Shown here: piece after piece, positions 1 to 8,443 of the stretch
How positions within the stretch are numbered: position 1 is the stretch's first letter
Layout: each line of letters opens with the position of its first letter
DNA from: Embleya sp051903075
GTDB lineage: Bacteria > Actinomycetota > Actinomycetes > Streptomycetales > Streptomycetaceae
Assembly (NCBI RefSeq): GCF_051903075.1
Contig: NZ_CP182422.1
Span: forward strand, 2,108,001 to 2,172,000
Length of the DNA: 64,000 nucleotides
Direction: 5' to 3'
Translations under genes and position numbers: made by a program
The notes under the pieces: generated by a model
Database searches by the model: none
What the model was told of the DNA's origin: nothing
Seen by the model: the letters and a program-made list of their open reading frames with translations, nothing else

Positions 1-135
1 CACGAACAGCGTGCCGGGGCCGGCCTTGCGGGAGTCCACGACCATCCCTGCGGTGATGTGCGCGTGCGGATCCGCGCCGCCCGCCGGCCGCCCTCCGAGA
101 GCGGTGGCGATCTCGGCAAGAGTGGTGGAAATCAC
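1..135 (-). CDS. murF: UDP-MurNAc-tripeptide D-alanyl-D-alanine ligase, N-terminal 45 residues (cut by window edge)
   Basis: MurF adds D-Ala-D-Ala to the UDP-MurNAc-tripeptide in the cytoplasm, the last soluble step of the peptidoglycan precursor. Only the first 45 codons are inside the window. The translation begins VISTTLAEIATALGG and contains VVDSRKAGPGTLFV, the typical MurF N-terminal fold with its DSR motif. The GTG start at 135 overlaps the murE stop (GTGA), so the two are translationally coupled. The catalytic domain lies outside the window. Identity rests on this short match plus the position directly after murE. Confidence 0.85.
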   Translation of the reverse strand, partial: MISTTLAEIATALGGRPAGGADPHAHITAGMVVDSRKAGPGTLFV

Positions 136-1850
136 TGGTTCGTCTCCTCGGCACGCGAGGTGCCGGTCGCCGGGACGCCTGGGTTCGGGGTCTCGGACGT
201 CGGGGTGTGCGTTGATGGTGCGGGAGCCACGATCCTCGCATCGGTGGACTGCTTGGGGGACGCGGGGCCGGCGTGCATGGTTCTGGCCAACGCCGCGCGC
301 AGCTCGACGCGGTCGTCGAAGGGGTGTTTGATCCCGTTCGCGAACTCCTGGCCCTGCTCGTGTCCCTTGCCCGCGATCACCACGGTGTCGCCCGGCGCGG
401 CCCGGTCCACCGCGAGCGCGATCGCCGCGACCCGATCCGGCTCGACCAGCACGGCGCCCGGCGAGGCGTCGGCCGCGCCGATCCCGGCGAGCATCTCGGC
501 CAGGATCGTGTTCGGGTCCTCCGAGCGCGGGTTGTCGCTGGTGAGCACGACCGCGTCGGCGAACCGGGCGGCGGCCGCGGCCATCAGCGGGCGCTTGGCC
601 CGGTCCCGGTCCCCGCCCGCGCCGAGCACGATGGTCAGCGTGCCGGAGGTCACCGGGCGCAGCGCGCGCAGCAGCGTCTCGACCGCGTCCGGGGTGTGCG
701 CGAAGTCGACCACGGCCTCGAACGGTTGGCCGACGTCGACCCGCTCCATCCGCCCGGGCACGCCCGGCGTGCGGCCCACGCCCTCGACGGCGTCGTCGAG
801 CGAGACGCCGCCGGCGGTCAGCGCGACGATCGCGAGCAGCGCGTTGGACACGTTGAACGGGCCGGCCAGGCACACCCGCGCCTCGGCCTTGTGTCCGTCG
901 GGCCCGACCACGGTGAAGCGGCTGCCCTCGGGGCCGAGTTCGACGTTCTCGGCCCGCCAGTCGGCATCCGGGTCGCCCGTCGCGGACACGGTCAGCACCG
1001 GCACGCTCGCCAGCTTCGCGAGCCGGCGGCCGTACGCGTCGTCCACATCGATCACGCCCAGTCGCGAGCGGCGCGGCGTGAACAGGTCGGCCTTGGTCAG
1101 GAAGTAGTCCTCCATCGACGGATGGAAGTCCAGGTGGTCCTGGGACAGGTTGGTGAACAGCGCCACGTCGTAGACGGTGCCGTCGACCCGGCCGAGCGCG
1201 AGCGCGTGGCTGGAGACCTCCATCACCGCGTCGGTGACACCGCTCTCCAGCATCGACGCGAGCAGCGCCTGCACGTCGGTGGCCTCCGGCGTGGTGCGCA
1301 CGCTGGGGACCACCTCCTCGCCGATCCGGGTCTCGACGGTGCCGATCATCCCGGTGACGCCGCCGCCCGCGCGCAGCCCGCCGTCGAGCAGGTAGGCGGT
1401 GGTGGTCTTGCCGTTGGTGCCGGTGACGCCGTACATGGTCAGGTGCTCGGCGGGCCGCCCGTACACCCAAGCCGCGATCTCACCCAGTCGGCCGCGCGGA
1501 TCGGCCACCACGAGGGTGGGCAGGCCGCTGTCGGCCGCCAGGGCCGCGCCGGCCGGGTCGGTGAGCAGCGCCGCCGCGCCCGCCTTCGCGGCCTGTGCGG
1601 CGAACGCGGCGCCGTGTACGTGCTCGCCCTGCAACCCCGCGTACAGATCGCCCGGGCGCACGGCCCGCGAGTCGTGGGTGACGCCGGTCAGCGTCGCCTC
1701 CGGATCACTCGGGCCCCCGGTGAGCGGGACGGCGAGAAACCCGGCCAGGCCGGTCAGCGGTTGAGGGCGCACCTCGGCAGGGCGGCGCAGATCACGGTTG
1801 GGCACGGCGGGCAGGCTACCGCGCTTTGGCCCCTCGCCTGGTGCCGGCAC
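132..1850 (-). CDS. murE: UDP-MurNAc-L-Ala-D-Glu: diaminopimelate ligase MurE
   Basis: 572 residues. MurE adds diaminopimelate to UDP-MurNAc-L-Ala-D-Glu using ATP. The Mur ligase P-loop GTNGKTT is at about residues 144-150. A DNPR motif at 439-442 marks DAP rather than lysine specificity. About 20 extra N-terminal residues, and a Thr/Pro-rich tail of about 35 residues after the ligase fold, look unstructured. The GTG start at 1850 lies 3 nt after the ftsI stop and has only a weak ribosome site, so translation probably continues from ftsI. A later GTG at 1802 is possible but has no better ribosome site. Part of the minus-strand dcw operon. Confidence 0.96.
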   Translation of the reverse strand: MPAPGEGPKRGSLPAVPNRDLRRPAEVRPQPLTGLAGFLAVPLTGGPSDPEATLTGVTHDSRAVRPGDLYAGLQGEHVHGAAFAAQAAKAGAAALLTDPAGAALAADSGLPTLVVADPRGRLGEIAAWVYGRPAEHLTMYGVTGTNGKTTTAYLLDGGLRAGGGVTGMIGTVETRIGEEVVPSVRTTPEATDVQALLASMLESGVTDAVMEVSSHALALGRVDGTVYDVALFTNLSQDHLDFHPSMEDYFLTKADLFTPRRSRLGVIDVDDAYGRRLAKLASVPVLTVSATGDPDADWRAENVELGPEGSRFTVVGPDGHKAEARVCLAGPFNVSNALLAIVALTAGGVSLDDAVEGVGRTPGVPGRMERVDVGQPFEAVVDFAHTPDAVETLLRALRPVTSGTLTIVLGAGGDRDRAKRPLMAAAAARFADAVVLTSDNPRSEDPNTILAEMLAGIGAADASPGAVLVEPDRVAAIALAVDRAAPGDTVVIAGKGHEQGQEFANGIKHPFDDRVELRAALARTMHAGPASPKQSTDARIVAPAPSTHTPTSETPNPGVPATGTSRAEETNQ

Positions 1851-1853
1851 CGA

Positions 1854-4724
1854 TCACCACTCGATCGGGAGATCGAGCGGCGCGGTGCCGCTCGGGGCGA
1901 TCCGACGGCTCTGCAGGGCGAACGTCATCACCTGCTGGAACACCGGCGCGCACAGGCTGCCGCCACCGCCGTCGATGCCCGGCGCCTGGAGCGTCACCGA
2001 CACCACGACCTGCGGGTTGTCCGCCGGGGCGAAGCCGATGAAGGACGTGGTGTAGCCGTTGTAGTGGCCGGTCTTGGGGTCGAACCGGTTGGCGGTGCCG
2101 GTCTTGCCCGCGACGCGATAGCCGGGGATGCGACCGTTCTTGCCGGTGCCGCCGTCGTCGGCGACCACGGTCTCCAGCATGTCGCTCACCTGGCGGGCGG
2201 TCTCCGGGCTGACCACGACGGTGGACTTGGGCGCGGCGGCGGGCTTGAACTTCCCGTCCGCGTCGGTGCTGCCCTTGACCAGGCTCGGCTCGATCCGCAC
2301 GCCGCCGTTCGCGATGGTCTGGAACACCGAGGTGGCCTGGACCGAGTTGACCGACAGGCCTTGGCCGAACGGGATCGTGTACTGCTGTGACCCGCTCCAC
2401 TTCTGCGGCGGGGCCAGGATGCCCGGCGTCTCGCCCGGGAACTTCAGCCCCGACGGTTGCCCGACGCCGAACCGGGTCAGGTACTCGTGCAGCTTGGCGT
2501 TGGCCTCGGCGCGACCCGGCCCCAGCTGTTCGGAGGCCAGGATGGTGCCGATGTTGCTGGACTTGGCCAGGACGCCGGCCAGGGTGAGCTGCTGGGTCGG
2601 GTGGTCGTGCTCGTCCTTGAACAGTTGGTCGGCGCGGGCGAGCCGGTTGGGCACGGTCACGTGGGTGCCCGGGGTGGCCCGGCCCTCCTGGATCACCGCG
2701 GCCATGGTCATCACCTTGCCGGTGCTGCCCGGCTCGTACGCCTCCTCCACCGCCCGGTTGCCCAGGTTGTGCACGTCGTTCGGGCCGATGTGGTTGGGGT
2801 CGTAGCCGGGTGCGGTGGCCATTGCCAGGATCTGGCCGCTGCGCACGTCCTGGACCACCACGGTGCCGGACTCCGACTTGGTCTCGGCGACCTTCGCGCC
2901 GATCAGCTGCTCGGCGTACCACTGGAGGTCGCGCGAGACGGTCAGCTGCACGTCGGAGCCGGCCACGGCCCGGGTGCCGGTGAGGTCGGAGGTGGGCACT
3001 CGGCGGCCGTAGACCATCTCCTGCGTGGTGCGGCCGTCCTTGCCCGCGAGTCGGCCGTCGAGGGTCATCTCCAGGCCGCCGCCGCCGTGGCCGGTGGCGT
3101 TGACGAAGCCGACCAGGTTCGCGCCGACGGGGCCGGCCGGGTAGATCCGCTTGCTGTGCTTGGTCGAGTAGATGCCGACCAGGTCGTCGCGGCGCATCCT
3201 GCCGAGGTCCTTCTGCGCCTGGCGGATGGTGTTCCACACGGCGGGGTCCACCTGCGGGGCGAGCACGACGTAGCGGGACTTGGGGGTGCGCAGTTTGGCC
3301 TCGATGGCCACCGGGTCGCCGGCCACGAGCGGGGCCAGCGCCAGGGCGGTTGCGTGCGGGTCGTACTTCTGAACCTGGGTGGGGTCGGCGGTGACGTCGT
3401 AGGCGTCCACCGACTTGGCCAGGCTCACCCCGGAGGCGTCGGTGAGCGAGCCGCGCTCGGCGGGCACGGTGACGGTCTGGGTGCGCTTGGCGGCGGCCTG
3501 CGCGGCGTACGCGGGCGCGTCCAGGGCCTGGAGTTGGAGCAGCCGGCCGGCGAACAGGGTCAGCACCACGCCGAGCGCGATCAGCCCGATCCGCAGCCGC
3601 TTGCGCGGGTCGCCCATCCGGGCGGGGCGTACGGGCCGGCGCGGGGCGCGCGGACGGGCGGGCCGGGCGGCACTCGGCCGCGCCCGCCCCCAAGCCCCGG
3701 CCCGCTCGGCCCGGGCAGCCTCGCGAACCCGCCGCCCGGCACCGTCACCGGAGGCCGCGCGAGGCGGCCGCGATCGCTCCCCCGAGCCGTCCACCGGCCG
3801 GGGTCGTCGGGCGGCCGAACGCTCGTCCCGCGTGGCGGCGGCATCCCCGGCCCGCCGCACGGGCCGGGGCCCGCTCTCCGCTCCACCACGCTCCCGCGCC
3901 CGCGACGCCCGAAGCCGCCCACGATCCTCCCCGGACCGGGCCCGGGAGGACGCACCGTCCACGCGCGGCCGGCCCGACGAGGCACCCTCGGCCCGTGGGA
4001 CCGCGTTCTCGCCGCGCCCCGAACCCCGACGCGCGGCCCCGTCCTCGCGCCGCGAACGCCCGGACTCCGCCCGGGAGGACACGCCATCGCCCCGCGACCG
4101 ACCCGAATCGCGCCGGGAAGCGCCGTCCTCGGCCCGAGCACGCTCCGCCCCTCGACGCGCGGCCCCGTCCGCGTCCCGCACCCGCCCGGACCCCGCCCGG
4201 GGTGCGCCATCGCCCCGCGAACGCCCCGAACCGGCCCCGGAGGACCCGCCGTCCGCCCGCGACCGACCCGAGCCGTCCCGGGGGGACACGCCGGGCGCCC
4301 GCGAACGGCCGAAACCGTCCCGGGCGGCGGCATCCTCGGTCCGAGAACGGCCCGCGCCCGCGCCGGAGCCGCCGTCACCGGCGCGCGAACGGCCCGAGCG
4401 GGGCGCGTCGGGGCTCGCCGGTCGCCCGGTGCGCCGCGCGGGCGGATCGGTCTCGTCGCCCGGTCGGCGCGGTCGCCCGGCCCGGCCGCCGGGTTCCGCC
4501 CGTTCCCCGTCGCGCGCACCCGCACCACGCGCCGCGGCCGGGTCGCCCTGACCGCGCGGGCGCGGCCGGCGCGCGTCCGGCGCACCCGTGCGGTCGGCCG
4601 CCGGCCGGGGTCGGCGCGCCGAGGACCCGGCCGGGTCGGCGCCGGCGTCACGACGGCCCCTTCCGGCGGAACGCGGCTCGTCGGGATCACGCGGATCACG
4701 GGGGTCACGGCGTCCGTCGGTCAA
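1854..4724 (-). CDS. ftsI: Septal peptidoglycan transpeptidase FtsI (PBP3 class) with a very long disordered N-terminus
   Basis: 956 residues, against roughly 600-660 in most actinobacterial FtsI proteins. A single membrane segment (IGLIALGVVLTLFAG, about 377-397) is followed by the PBP dimerisation domain and the transpeptidase domain. The latter has SxxK at S667-K670 (STGK), SSN at 722-724 and KTG at 874-876. Residues 1 to about 375 are almost only Arg, Ser, Gly, Ala, Asp and Glu, in imperfect units around GRSRxDG; this part is predicted cytoplasmic. The TTG start at 4724 follows GAAGGGA at a 7-nt spacing, which supports translation of the extension. It acts at the septum with FtsL and FtsW. 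A shorter start just before the membrane segment cannot be excluded, but no better ribosome site was seen. Confidence 0.93.
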   Translation of the reverse strand: MTDGRRDPRDPRDPDEPRSAGRGRRDAGADPAGSSARRPRPAADRTGAPDARRPRPRGQGDPAAARGAGARDGERAEPGGRAGRPRRPGDETDPPARRTGRPASPDAPRSGRSRAGDGGSGAGAGRSRTEDAAARDGFGRSRAPGVSPRDGSGRSRADGGSSGAGSGRSRGDGAPRAGSGRVRDADGAARRGAERARAEDGASRRDSGRSRGDGVSSRAESGRSRREDGAARRGSGRGENAVPRAEGASSGRPRVDGASSRARSGEDRGRLRASRARERGGAESGPRPVRRAGDAAATRDERSAARRPRPVDGSGERSRPPRAASGDGAGRRVREAARAERAGAWGRARPSAARPARPRAPRRPVRPARMGDPRKRLRIGLIALGVVLTLFAGRLLQLQALDAPAYAAQAAAKRTQTVTVPAERGSLTDASGVSLAKSVDAYDVTADPTQVQKYDPHATALALAPLVAGDPVAIEAKLRTPKSRYVVLAPQVDPAVWNTIRQAQKDLGRMRRDDLVGIYSTKHSKRIYPAGPVGANLVGFVNATGHGGGGLEMTLDGRLAGKDGRTTQEMVYGRRVPTSDLTGTRAVAGSDVQLTVSRDLQWYAEQLIGAKVAETKSESGTVVVQDVRSGQILAMATAPGYDPNHIGPNDVHNLGNRAVEEAYEPGSTGKVMTMAAVIQEGRATPGTHVTVPNRLARADQLFKDEHDHPTQQLTLAGVLAKSSNIGTILASEQLGPGRAEANAKLHEYLTRFGVGQPSGLKFPGETPGILAPPQKWSGSQQYTIPFGQGLSVNSVQATSVFQTIANGGVRIEPSLVKGSTDADGKFKPAAAPKSTVVVSPETARQVSDMLETVVADDGGTGKNGRIPGYRVAGKTGTANRFDPKTGHYNGYTTSFIGFAPADNPQVVVSVTLQAPGIDGGGGSLCAPVFQQVMTFALQSRRIAPSGTAPLDLPIEW

Positions 4725-4737
4725 CGCGGGGTCCCTT

Positions 4738-4805
4738 CAAGCCGAATGCGGCAGCAAGCCGAATGTGACAACAAGTCGAACGCGACAGCGGGTCGAACGC
4801 GACAG
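4738..4805. repeat. Four tandem 17-bp repeats upstream of ftsI
   Basis: Units start at 4738, 4755, 4772 and 4789. The first reads CAAGCCGAATGCGGCAG and the third CAAGTCGAACGCGACAG; neighbouring units differ at a few positions each. They end 13 bp from the FtsI start codon, inside the 297-bp ftsL-ftsI gap (4725-5021), which is long for this gene pair. Since 17 is not a multiple of 3, they do not encode a peptide repeat. Apart from these repeats and a weak TTG-started open frame (5025 to 4705), I see nothing else in the gap. Function unknown; they may affect mRNA structure or ftsI translation. Confidence 0.85.
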
Positions 4806-5021
4806 CGCACCGCACCCGGCGGCACATTCGTACAACGAGCGGACGCACGCGCGGCGCCGGGCGAAACCCCACCCGCCCCCACCCGACCACATCGACCCGC
4901 CCGTTGCCCCGACCCGACACGTCGAACCGCGCCGCCCTCTCACGGCGCACGGCACCCCAAGGCCCCGGCCCGCCCGTGGACCGCGCACCCGGGCGGGCGA
5001 CACGACCGGCGGAGCCTCGCG

Positions 5022-5624
5022 TCAACGGGCCGCTTCCGGCGCGGCGGGAGTCGCCGGGGCCGCCGGAGTCTCGGCGACAGGCGCGGCGGAGGTCGCCGGC
5101 GTCTCGGCGGCGGGCGCCGCAGGCGCTGCCGGAGTCGCCGACGCCGGAGCCCCGGCCGGGTCGGCCCCGGCCTGGGCCGCCACCGGCGCGCCCGGCCCCC
5201 CACCGGCGGGCGGGGCAGCCGTGGCACCGGCCGGCGTCGCCGGGGCCTCCGGAACCAACGGCGGCTTGGACGTGGCGGGCTTGGGCACCCCGAGCACCCG
5301 CCCGGTCGCGGGGTCGATGAAGACCGGACTGCCGCCCGGAACCAGCCCCAGCTCCTGGGCCCGCCGGGCGAGTTCGCCGGGCGCGGCCCTGGCATCCAGC
5401 TCGCGCTGCAACGCCTCGCGGTCGTCGGTGAGCTGATCCTGGCGCTTTTGCAACCGGCCCACCTCGAACGAGCCCTGATTGAGCGCGGTGTTCAGCAGCA
5501 ACAGGGACAACAGGCCGCCGCCGAGCAGCGCGACCACGAGCACCACGAACGGCGTGCGCGTGGTCCCCTTCGCCCGGCGCGCGGCCAGGCGGATCCGGGT
5601 CATCGTCTTCGCCGCGCCGCTCAT
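5022..5624 (-). CDS. ftsL: Septum formation initiator / FtsL-type divisome protein
   Basis: 200 residues. A short basic cytoplasmic tail precedes one membrane helix (about 23-46, TPFVVLVVALLGGGLLSLLL). A coiled coil (about 48-80, VGRLQKRQDQLTDDREALQ) and a short C-terminal fold (AQELGLVPGGSPVFID) follow. That is the layout of FtsL/DivIC-type proteins that bridge FtsQ to FtsI-FtsW. The last 85 or so residues are an Ala/Pro-rich tail with repeated ETPA/APAT units, probably disordered and outside the cell. The ATG at 5624 is preceded by GGGGGAG. It lies 25 bp after rsmH in the same operon. Confidence 0.9.
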   Translation of the reverse strand: MSGAAKTMTRIRLAARRAKGTTRTPFVVLVVALLGGGLLSLLLLNTALNQGSFEVGRLQKRQDQLTDDREALQRELDARAAPGELARRAQELGLVPGGSPVFIDPATGRVLGVPKPATSKPPLVPEAPATPAGATAAPPAGGGPGAPVAAQAGADPAGAPASATPAAPAAPAAETPATSAAPVAETPAAPATPAAPEAAR

Positions 5625-5649
5625 CGGCTCCCCCGTCCGCCGCCTCGAT

Positions 5650-6603
5650 TCACCGGTCTTCCCGCACCCGTTCCGCGGCCCGCAACCGCACCGATGCCGC
5701 GCGCGGGTTCTCCTCGTTCTCCCGCTCGCTCGCCTTCTCCGAACCGCGCGTGAGCAGCTTGAACCGCGGCTGCAACTCCTCCGGCACCACCGGCAGATCC
5801 GGCGGCGCCTTGCTCTCCGCGCCCGCCGCGAACACCCGCTTGGTCATCCTGTCCTCCAGCGAGTGGTAGGACATCACCACGATCCGCCCGTGCAGCGCGA
5901 GCGCCCGCACGGCGGCGGGCAACGCCCGCTCCAGCACCGCGAGTTCCCCGTTGACCTCGATCCGCAGGGCCTGGAAGGTGCGCTTGGCGGGATTGCCGCC
6001 GGTACGCCGCGTCGCGGCCGGGATCGCGGTGCGCACCACGTCGACCAGCCGCGCGCTCGTGGTGAACGGCTCCTTCTCCCGCTCGCGCACGATCGCGTCG
6101 GCCACCCTGCGGGCGAACCGCTCCTCGCCGAAGTCGCGCAGGATCCGGGCCAACTCCGCTGCGGTGTAGCCGTTCAGGATGTCGGCCGCGGTGATGCCCA
6201 CGGTCGGGTCCATCCGCATGTCGAGCGGCGCGTCCTGCGCGTAGGCGAAGCCGCGATCGGCCCGGTCCAGTTGCAGCGAGGACACGCCGAGGTCGAACAG
6301 GATGCCGTTGATCCGCTCGATCCCGAGCCGCTCCAGCACCTCGGGCAGTTCGTCGTACACCGCGTGCACCAGCGTCGCCCGCTCGCCGAACCCCGCGAGC
6401 CGGGCCCCGGAGCGCTCCAGCGCCTCGGGGTCACGGTCGAGGCCGATCAGCCGCACCTCGGGGAAGGCGGTGAGCAGGGCCTCGCTGTGTCCGCCCATGC
6501 CCAGCGTCGCGTCCACCACGATCGCTCCGGGTGCGCGCAACGCGGGGGCCAACAGGTCGACACACCGCTCCAACAGGACCGGAATGTGGGCGGGTGCCGT
6601 CAC
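5650..6603 (-). CDS. rsmH: 16S rRNA (cytosine-1402-N4)-methyltransferase RsmH (MraW)
   Basis: 317 residues from the chosen GTG. It is an S-adenosylmethionine enzyme that methylates C1402 in the ribosomal P site. Visible family features are HIPVLLERCVDLL at the N-terminus, DATLGMGGHSEALL (SAM-binding loop), GILFDLGVSSLQLD and the C-terminal PPDLPVVP region. The start at 6603 was chosen because GGTGGAGGGG lies just upstream and the protein begins at the usual TAPAHIPVLL. An open frame runs further to 6750, but that extension is not family-like. First gene after mraZ in the dcw cluster; about 280 bp separate the two, with room for its own promoter. Confidence 0.95.
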   Translation of the reverse strand: MTAPAHIPVLLERCVDLLAPALRAPGAIVVDATLGMGGHSEALLTAFPEVRLIGLDRDPEALERSGARLAGFGERATLVHAVYDELPEVLERLGIERINGILFDLGVSSLQLDRADRGFAYAQDAPLDMRMDPTVGITAADILNGYTAAELARILRDFGEERFARRVADAIVREREKEPFTTSARLVDVVRTAIPAATRRTGGNPAKRTFQALRIEVNGELAVLERALPAAVRALALHGRIVVMSYHSLEDRMTKRVFAAGAESKAPPDLPVVPEELQPRFKLLTRGSEKASERENEENPRAASVRLRAAERVREDR

Positions 6604-6882
6604 GGCCCCTCCACCATCGTCGCGTTCACTCCGGGCCCTTCGTCGTGCGGAAACCCGCAGTCTAGGCCCTGCCCGTGCAACCCTTCTCGCATGCCGTGAA
6701 CCGTGCCGCCAGGTCCCCGCCCGCTCGTCTGGGGAAGTGACCTCTGGCACCGGGGAAGGAGTGCCAGAAAGCTCGGAGCGGGTGGAGACCTCGCCGCAGG
6801 TGCGCCGGGCGAGACCACGTTCGTGAGGATGCGACTCGGGGAGCCAAGAGGAGGCGACGGGCGTCGCCGCGCTCGGATCGGC

Positions 6883-7323
6883 TCAGATCAGGCCGGGCAG
6901 CACCTCCTCGGACAACACGGCGAAGGACCGCTCCTGCTCCGCGAGGTAGTCGTGCCAGGTCTGGGCCGCCCACAGCTCGACCCGGGTGTTGGTCCCGATG
7001 ACGACGCAGTCCCGACTGTCCCGGTCCAGGCCCGCGTAGTCGCGCAGGGGTTGCGGCACCAGCACCCGCCCCTGCTTGTCCGGCACCGCGTCGGAGGCCC
7101 CGGCGTAGAGCACGCGCATGTAGTCGCGCGCCGCCTTCGAGGTCACCGGGGCTCGGCCCAATTGCTCGGCGATCCGGGTGAACTCCGCGATGGGCCACAC
7201 ATAGAGGCAGCGTTCCTGCCCCTTTGTGATCACAAGGCCCTCCGCCAGTTCGTCCCGGAACCGCGCCGGCAGGATCAGCCGGCCCTTGTCGTCCAACCGG
7301 GGCTCGTATGTGCCCAGAAACAC
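6883..7323 (-). CDS. mraZ: Division/cell wall cluster regulator MraZ
   Basis: 146 residues, the usual MraZ length. It has the two AbrB-like half-domains: FLGTYEPRLDDKGRLILPAR at the start and DKQGRVLVPQPLRDYAGLD in the middle, each with the DxKGR signature. MraZ forms rings and binds repeated TGGGN-type boxes in its own promoter. The GTG at 7323 is preceded by GGAGGT at the right spacing. It is the first gene of the dcw operon, and such boxes overlap its promoter (separate entry), which suggests autoregulation. Confidence 0.96.
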   Translation of the reverse strand: MFLGTYEPRLDDKGRLILPARFRDELAEGLVITKGQERCLYVWPIAEFTRIAEQLGRAPVTSKAARDYMRVLYAGASDAVPDKQGRVLVPQPLRDYAGLDRDSRDCVVIGTNTRVELWAAQTWHDYLAEQERSFAVLSEEVLPGLI

Positions 7324-7367
7324 CGAGCACCTCCGGCCGCCGTCAGGAGCTTGTGGGCTCCATTTCC

Positions 7368-7399
7368 CGCCACTCTACTCCACCAAACCCCACGGTCAA
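7368..7399 (-). promoter_or_regulatory. mraZ promoter overlapped by MraZ-box repeats
   Basis: On the minus strand a -35 TTGACC (7394-7399) and a -10 TAGAGT (7372-7377) are 16 bp apart. The spacer and -10 form a run of 5-bp units TGGGG-TTTGG-TGGAG-TAGAG-TGGCG. This matches the repeated TGGGN pattern bound by MraZ in other bacteria. Transcription would start near 7365, about 40 nt before the GTG of mraZ. The overlap implies that bound MraZ blocks RNA polymerase. The motif is seen directly; the regulation is inferred from the family. Confidence 0.7.
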
Positions 7400-7670
7400 C
7401 CCTTTTCGGGCGCGTCACTCTGTTCCCACTGATGACAAAAGCCCAGGTCAGAAGCGGTGACCCGGAAGAACCACCCGATTGCGCGCCCCCCGCACGCCAC
7501 TCCCCCGCATCGGGCGCGGGTTTCGGCCTTTTCACCCCTGGGCTCCCGGTATGAATCTCCCATTCGGGGATTAGCACTCATAACGCAAAAATGCGGCGAT
7601 CCATCTGCATGTGGACGGTGTGACTCCCCCCACAAAGCGGATCGGGCCCGCAATCGCTAACGTCCTGACC

Positions 7671-8195
7671 ATGGTCGATCGTCTTGTCGCAGCCAACCGC
7701 CTCTACGCGGAGCAGTACCGGGACCCCGGTATGTCCGCCATGCCGGTCCGCCACACGGCGGTCGTCACCTGCATGGACGCCCGCCTGGACGTGCACGCGA
7801 TGCTCGGTCTGCAACTGGGCGACACGCACGTGATCCGCAACGCGGGCGGCGTGGTCACCGACGACGTGGTGCGTTCGCTGACGATCAGTCAGCGGCACCT
7901 GGGCACCACGCAGGTGGTACTGATCCACCACACCCAGTGCGGCATGCTCACCGTCACCGAGGACTTCCGCCGCGAACTGGAGGCCGACACGGGCCTGCGC
8001 CCGCAGTGGGCGGTCGAGGCGTTCGTCGATCTCGACGGCGACGTGCGCCAGTCGATGAACCGGGTGCTCCACTCCCCGTTCCTCCTGCACCGGGAGACCG
8101 TGCGCGGTTTCGTCTACGACGTCACCACCGGCCTGTTGCGCGAGGTTTTCCCGCTCTCCGACGTGCAACCGGAAGACGCCTCCGCGCAGTCATAG
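7671..8195 (+). CDS. Beta-class carbonic anhydrase
   Basis: 174 residues from the chosen ATG. It interconverts CO2 and bicarbonate in the cytoplasm. The beta-class metal site is clear: C34 with D36 and R38 (CMDAR), then H87 and C90 (HHTQC), the zinc ligands and the catalytic Asp-Arg pair. The protein is short like other actinobacterial members. The frame is open from a GTG at 7611, but neither start has a ribosome site. A TAACGT box (7658-7663) ends 7 nt before the ATG at 7671, which fits a leaderless mRNA and decides the start. The 347 bp between mraZ and this gene hold the divergent promoters and nothing else I can name. Confidence 0.93.
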   Translation: MVDRLVAANRLYAEQYRDPGMSAMPVRHTAVVTCMDARLDVHAMLGLQLGDTHVIRNAGGVVTDDVVRSLTISQRHLGTTQVVLIHHTQCGMLTVTEDFRRELEADTGLRPQWAVEAFVDLDGDVRQSMNRVLHSPFLLHRETVRGFVYDVTTGLLREVFPLSDVQPEDASAQS

Positions 8196-8443
8196 GCTCC
8201 GTCGCCTCTCCCGCCGACCCGAATACCGGATCGGCGCGGCACCATCGAGGGGATCGACCCGTCTCGGCCGAAGCCCTTTTGTGCCGACCGGATCGCCCTC
8301 CACGCCGCGTCGGCTACCGTCCGGAGTCGCAATGCGCGTTGTCCGGGCCGTCCAACGGGGTGACGGCAGCGCACGCTACCGGGAGAATCGGCCTGTGGCC
8401 CTGACCCAGGGCGTGCACAACGCGGTTCCAGGGAGGGGCACGG

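Noticed and set aside
3900..4400. Repeated units in the ftsI 5' part as a possible CRISPR array
   Set aside because: The units are imperfect, keep the reading frame and have no unique spacers between exact repeats.
4705..5025. Minus-strand TTG-started frame of 106 codons between ftsL and ftsI
   Set aside because: It overlaps the ftsL stop and ftsI start as coupled genes would, but third positions are less G+C-biased than in real genes here, no family is recognised, and the 17-bp repeats shift its frame.
2457..5753. Long plus-strand open frame of 1098 codons opposite murE/ftsI/ftsL
   Set aside because: It lies antisense to certain dcw genes and results from high G+C with few stop codons. It has no start context and no recognisable domains.
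7571..7579. TTAGCACTC, one arm of a CIRCE heat-shock element
   Set aside because: The other arm, GAGTGCTAA, is missing at the required spacing, so no HrcA site can be claimed.
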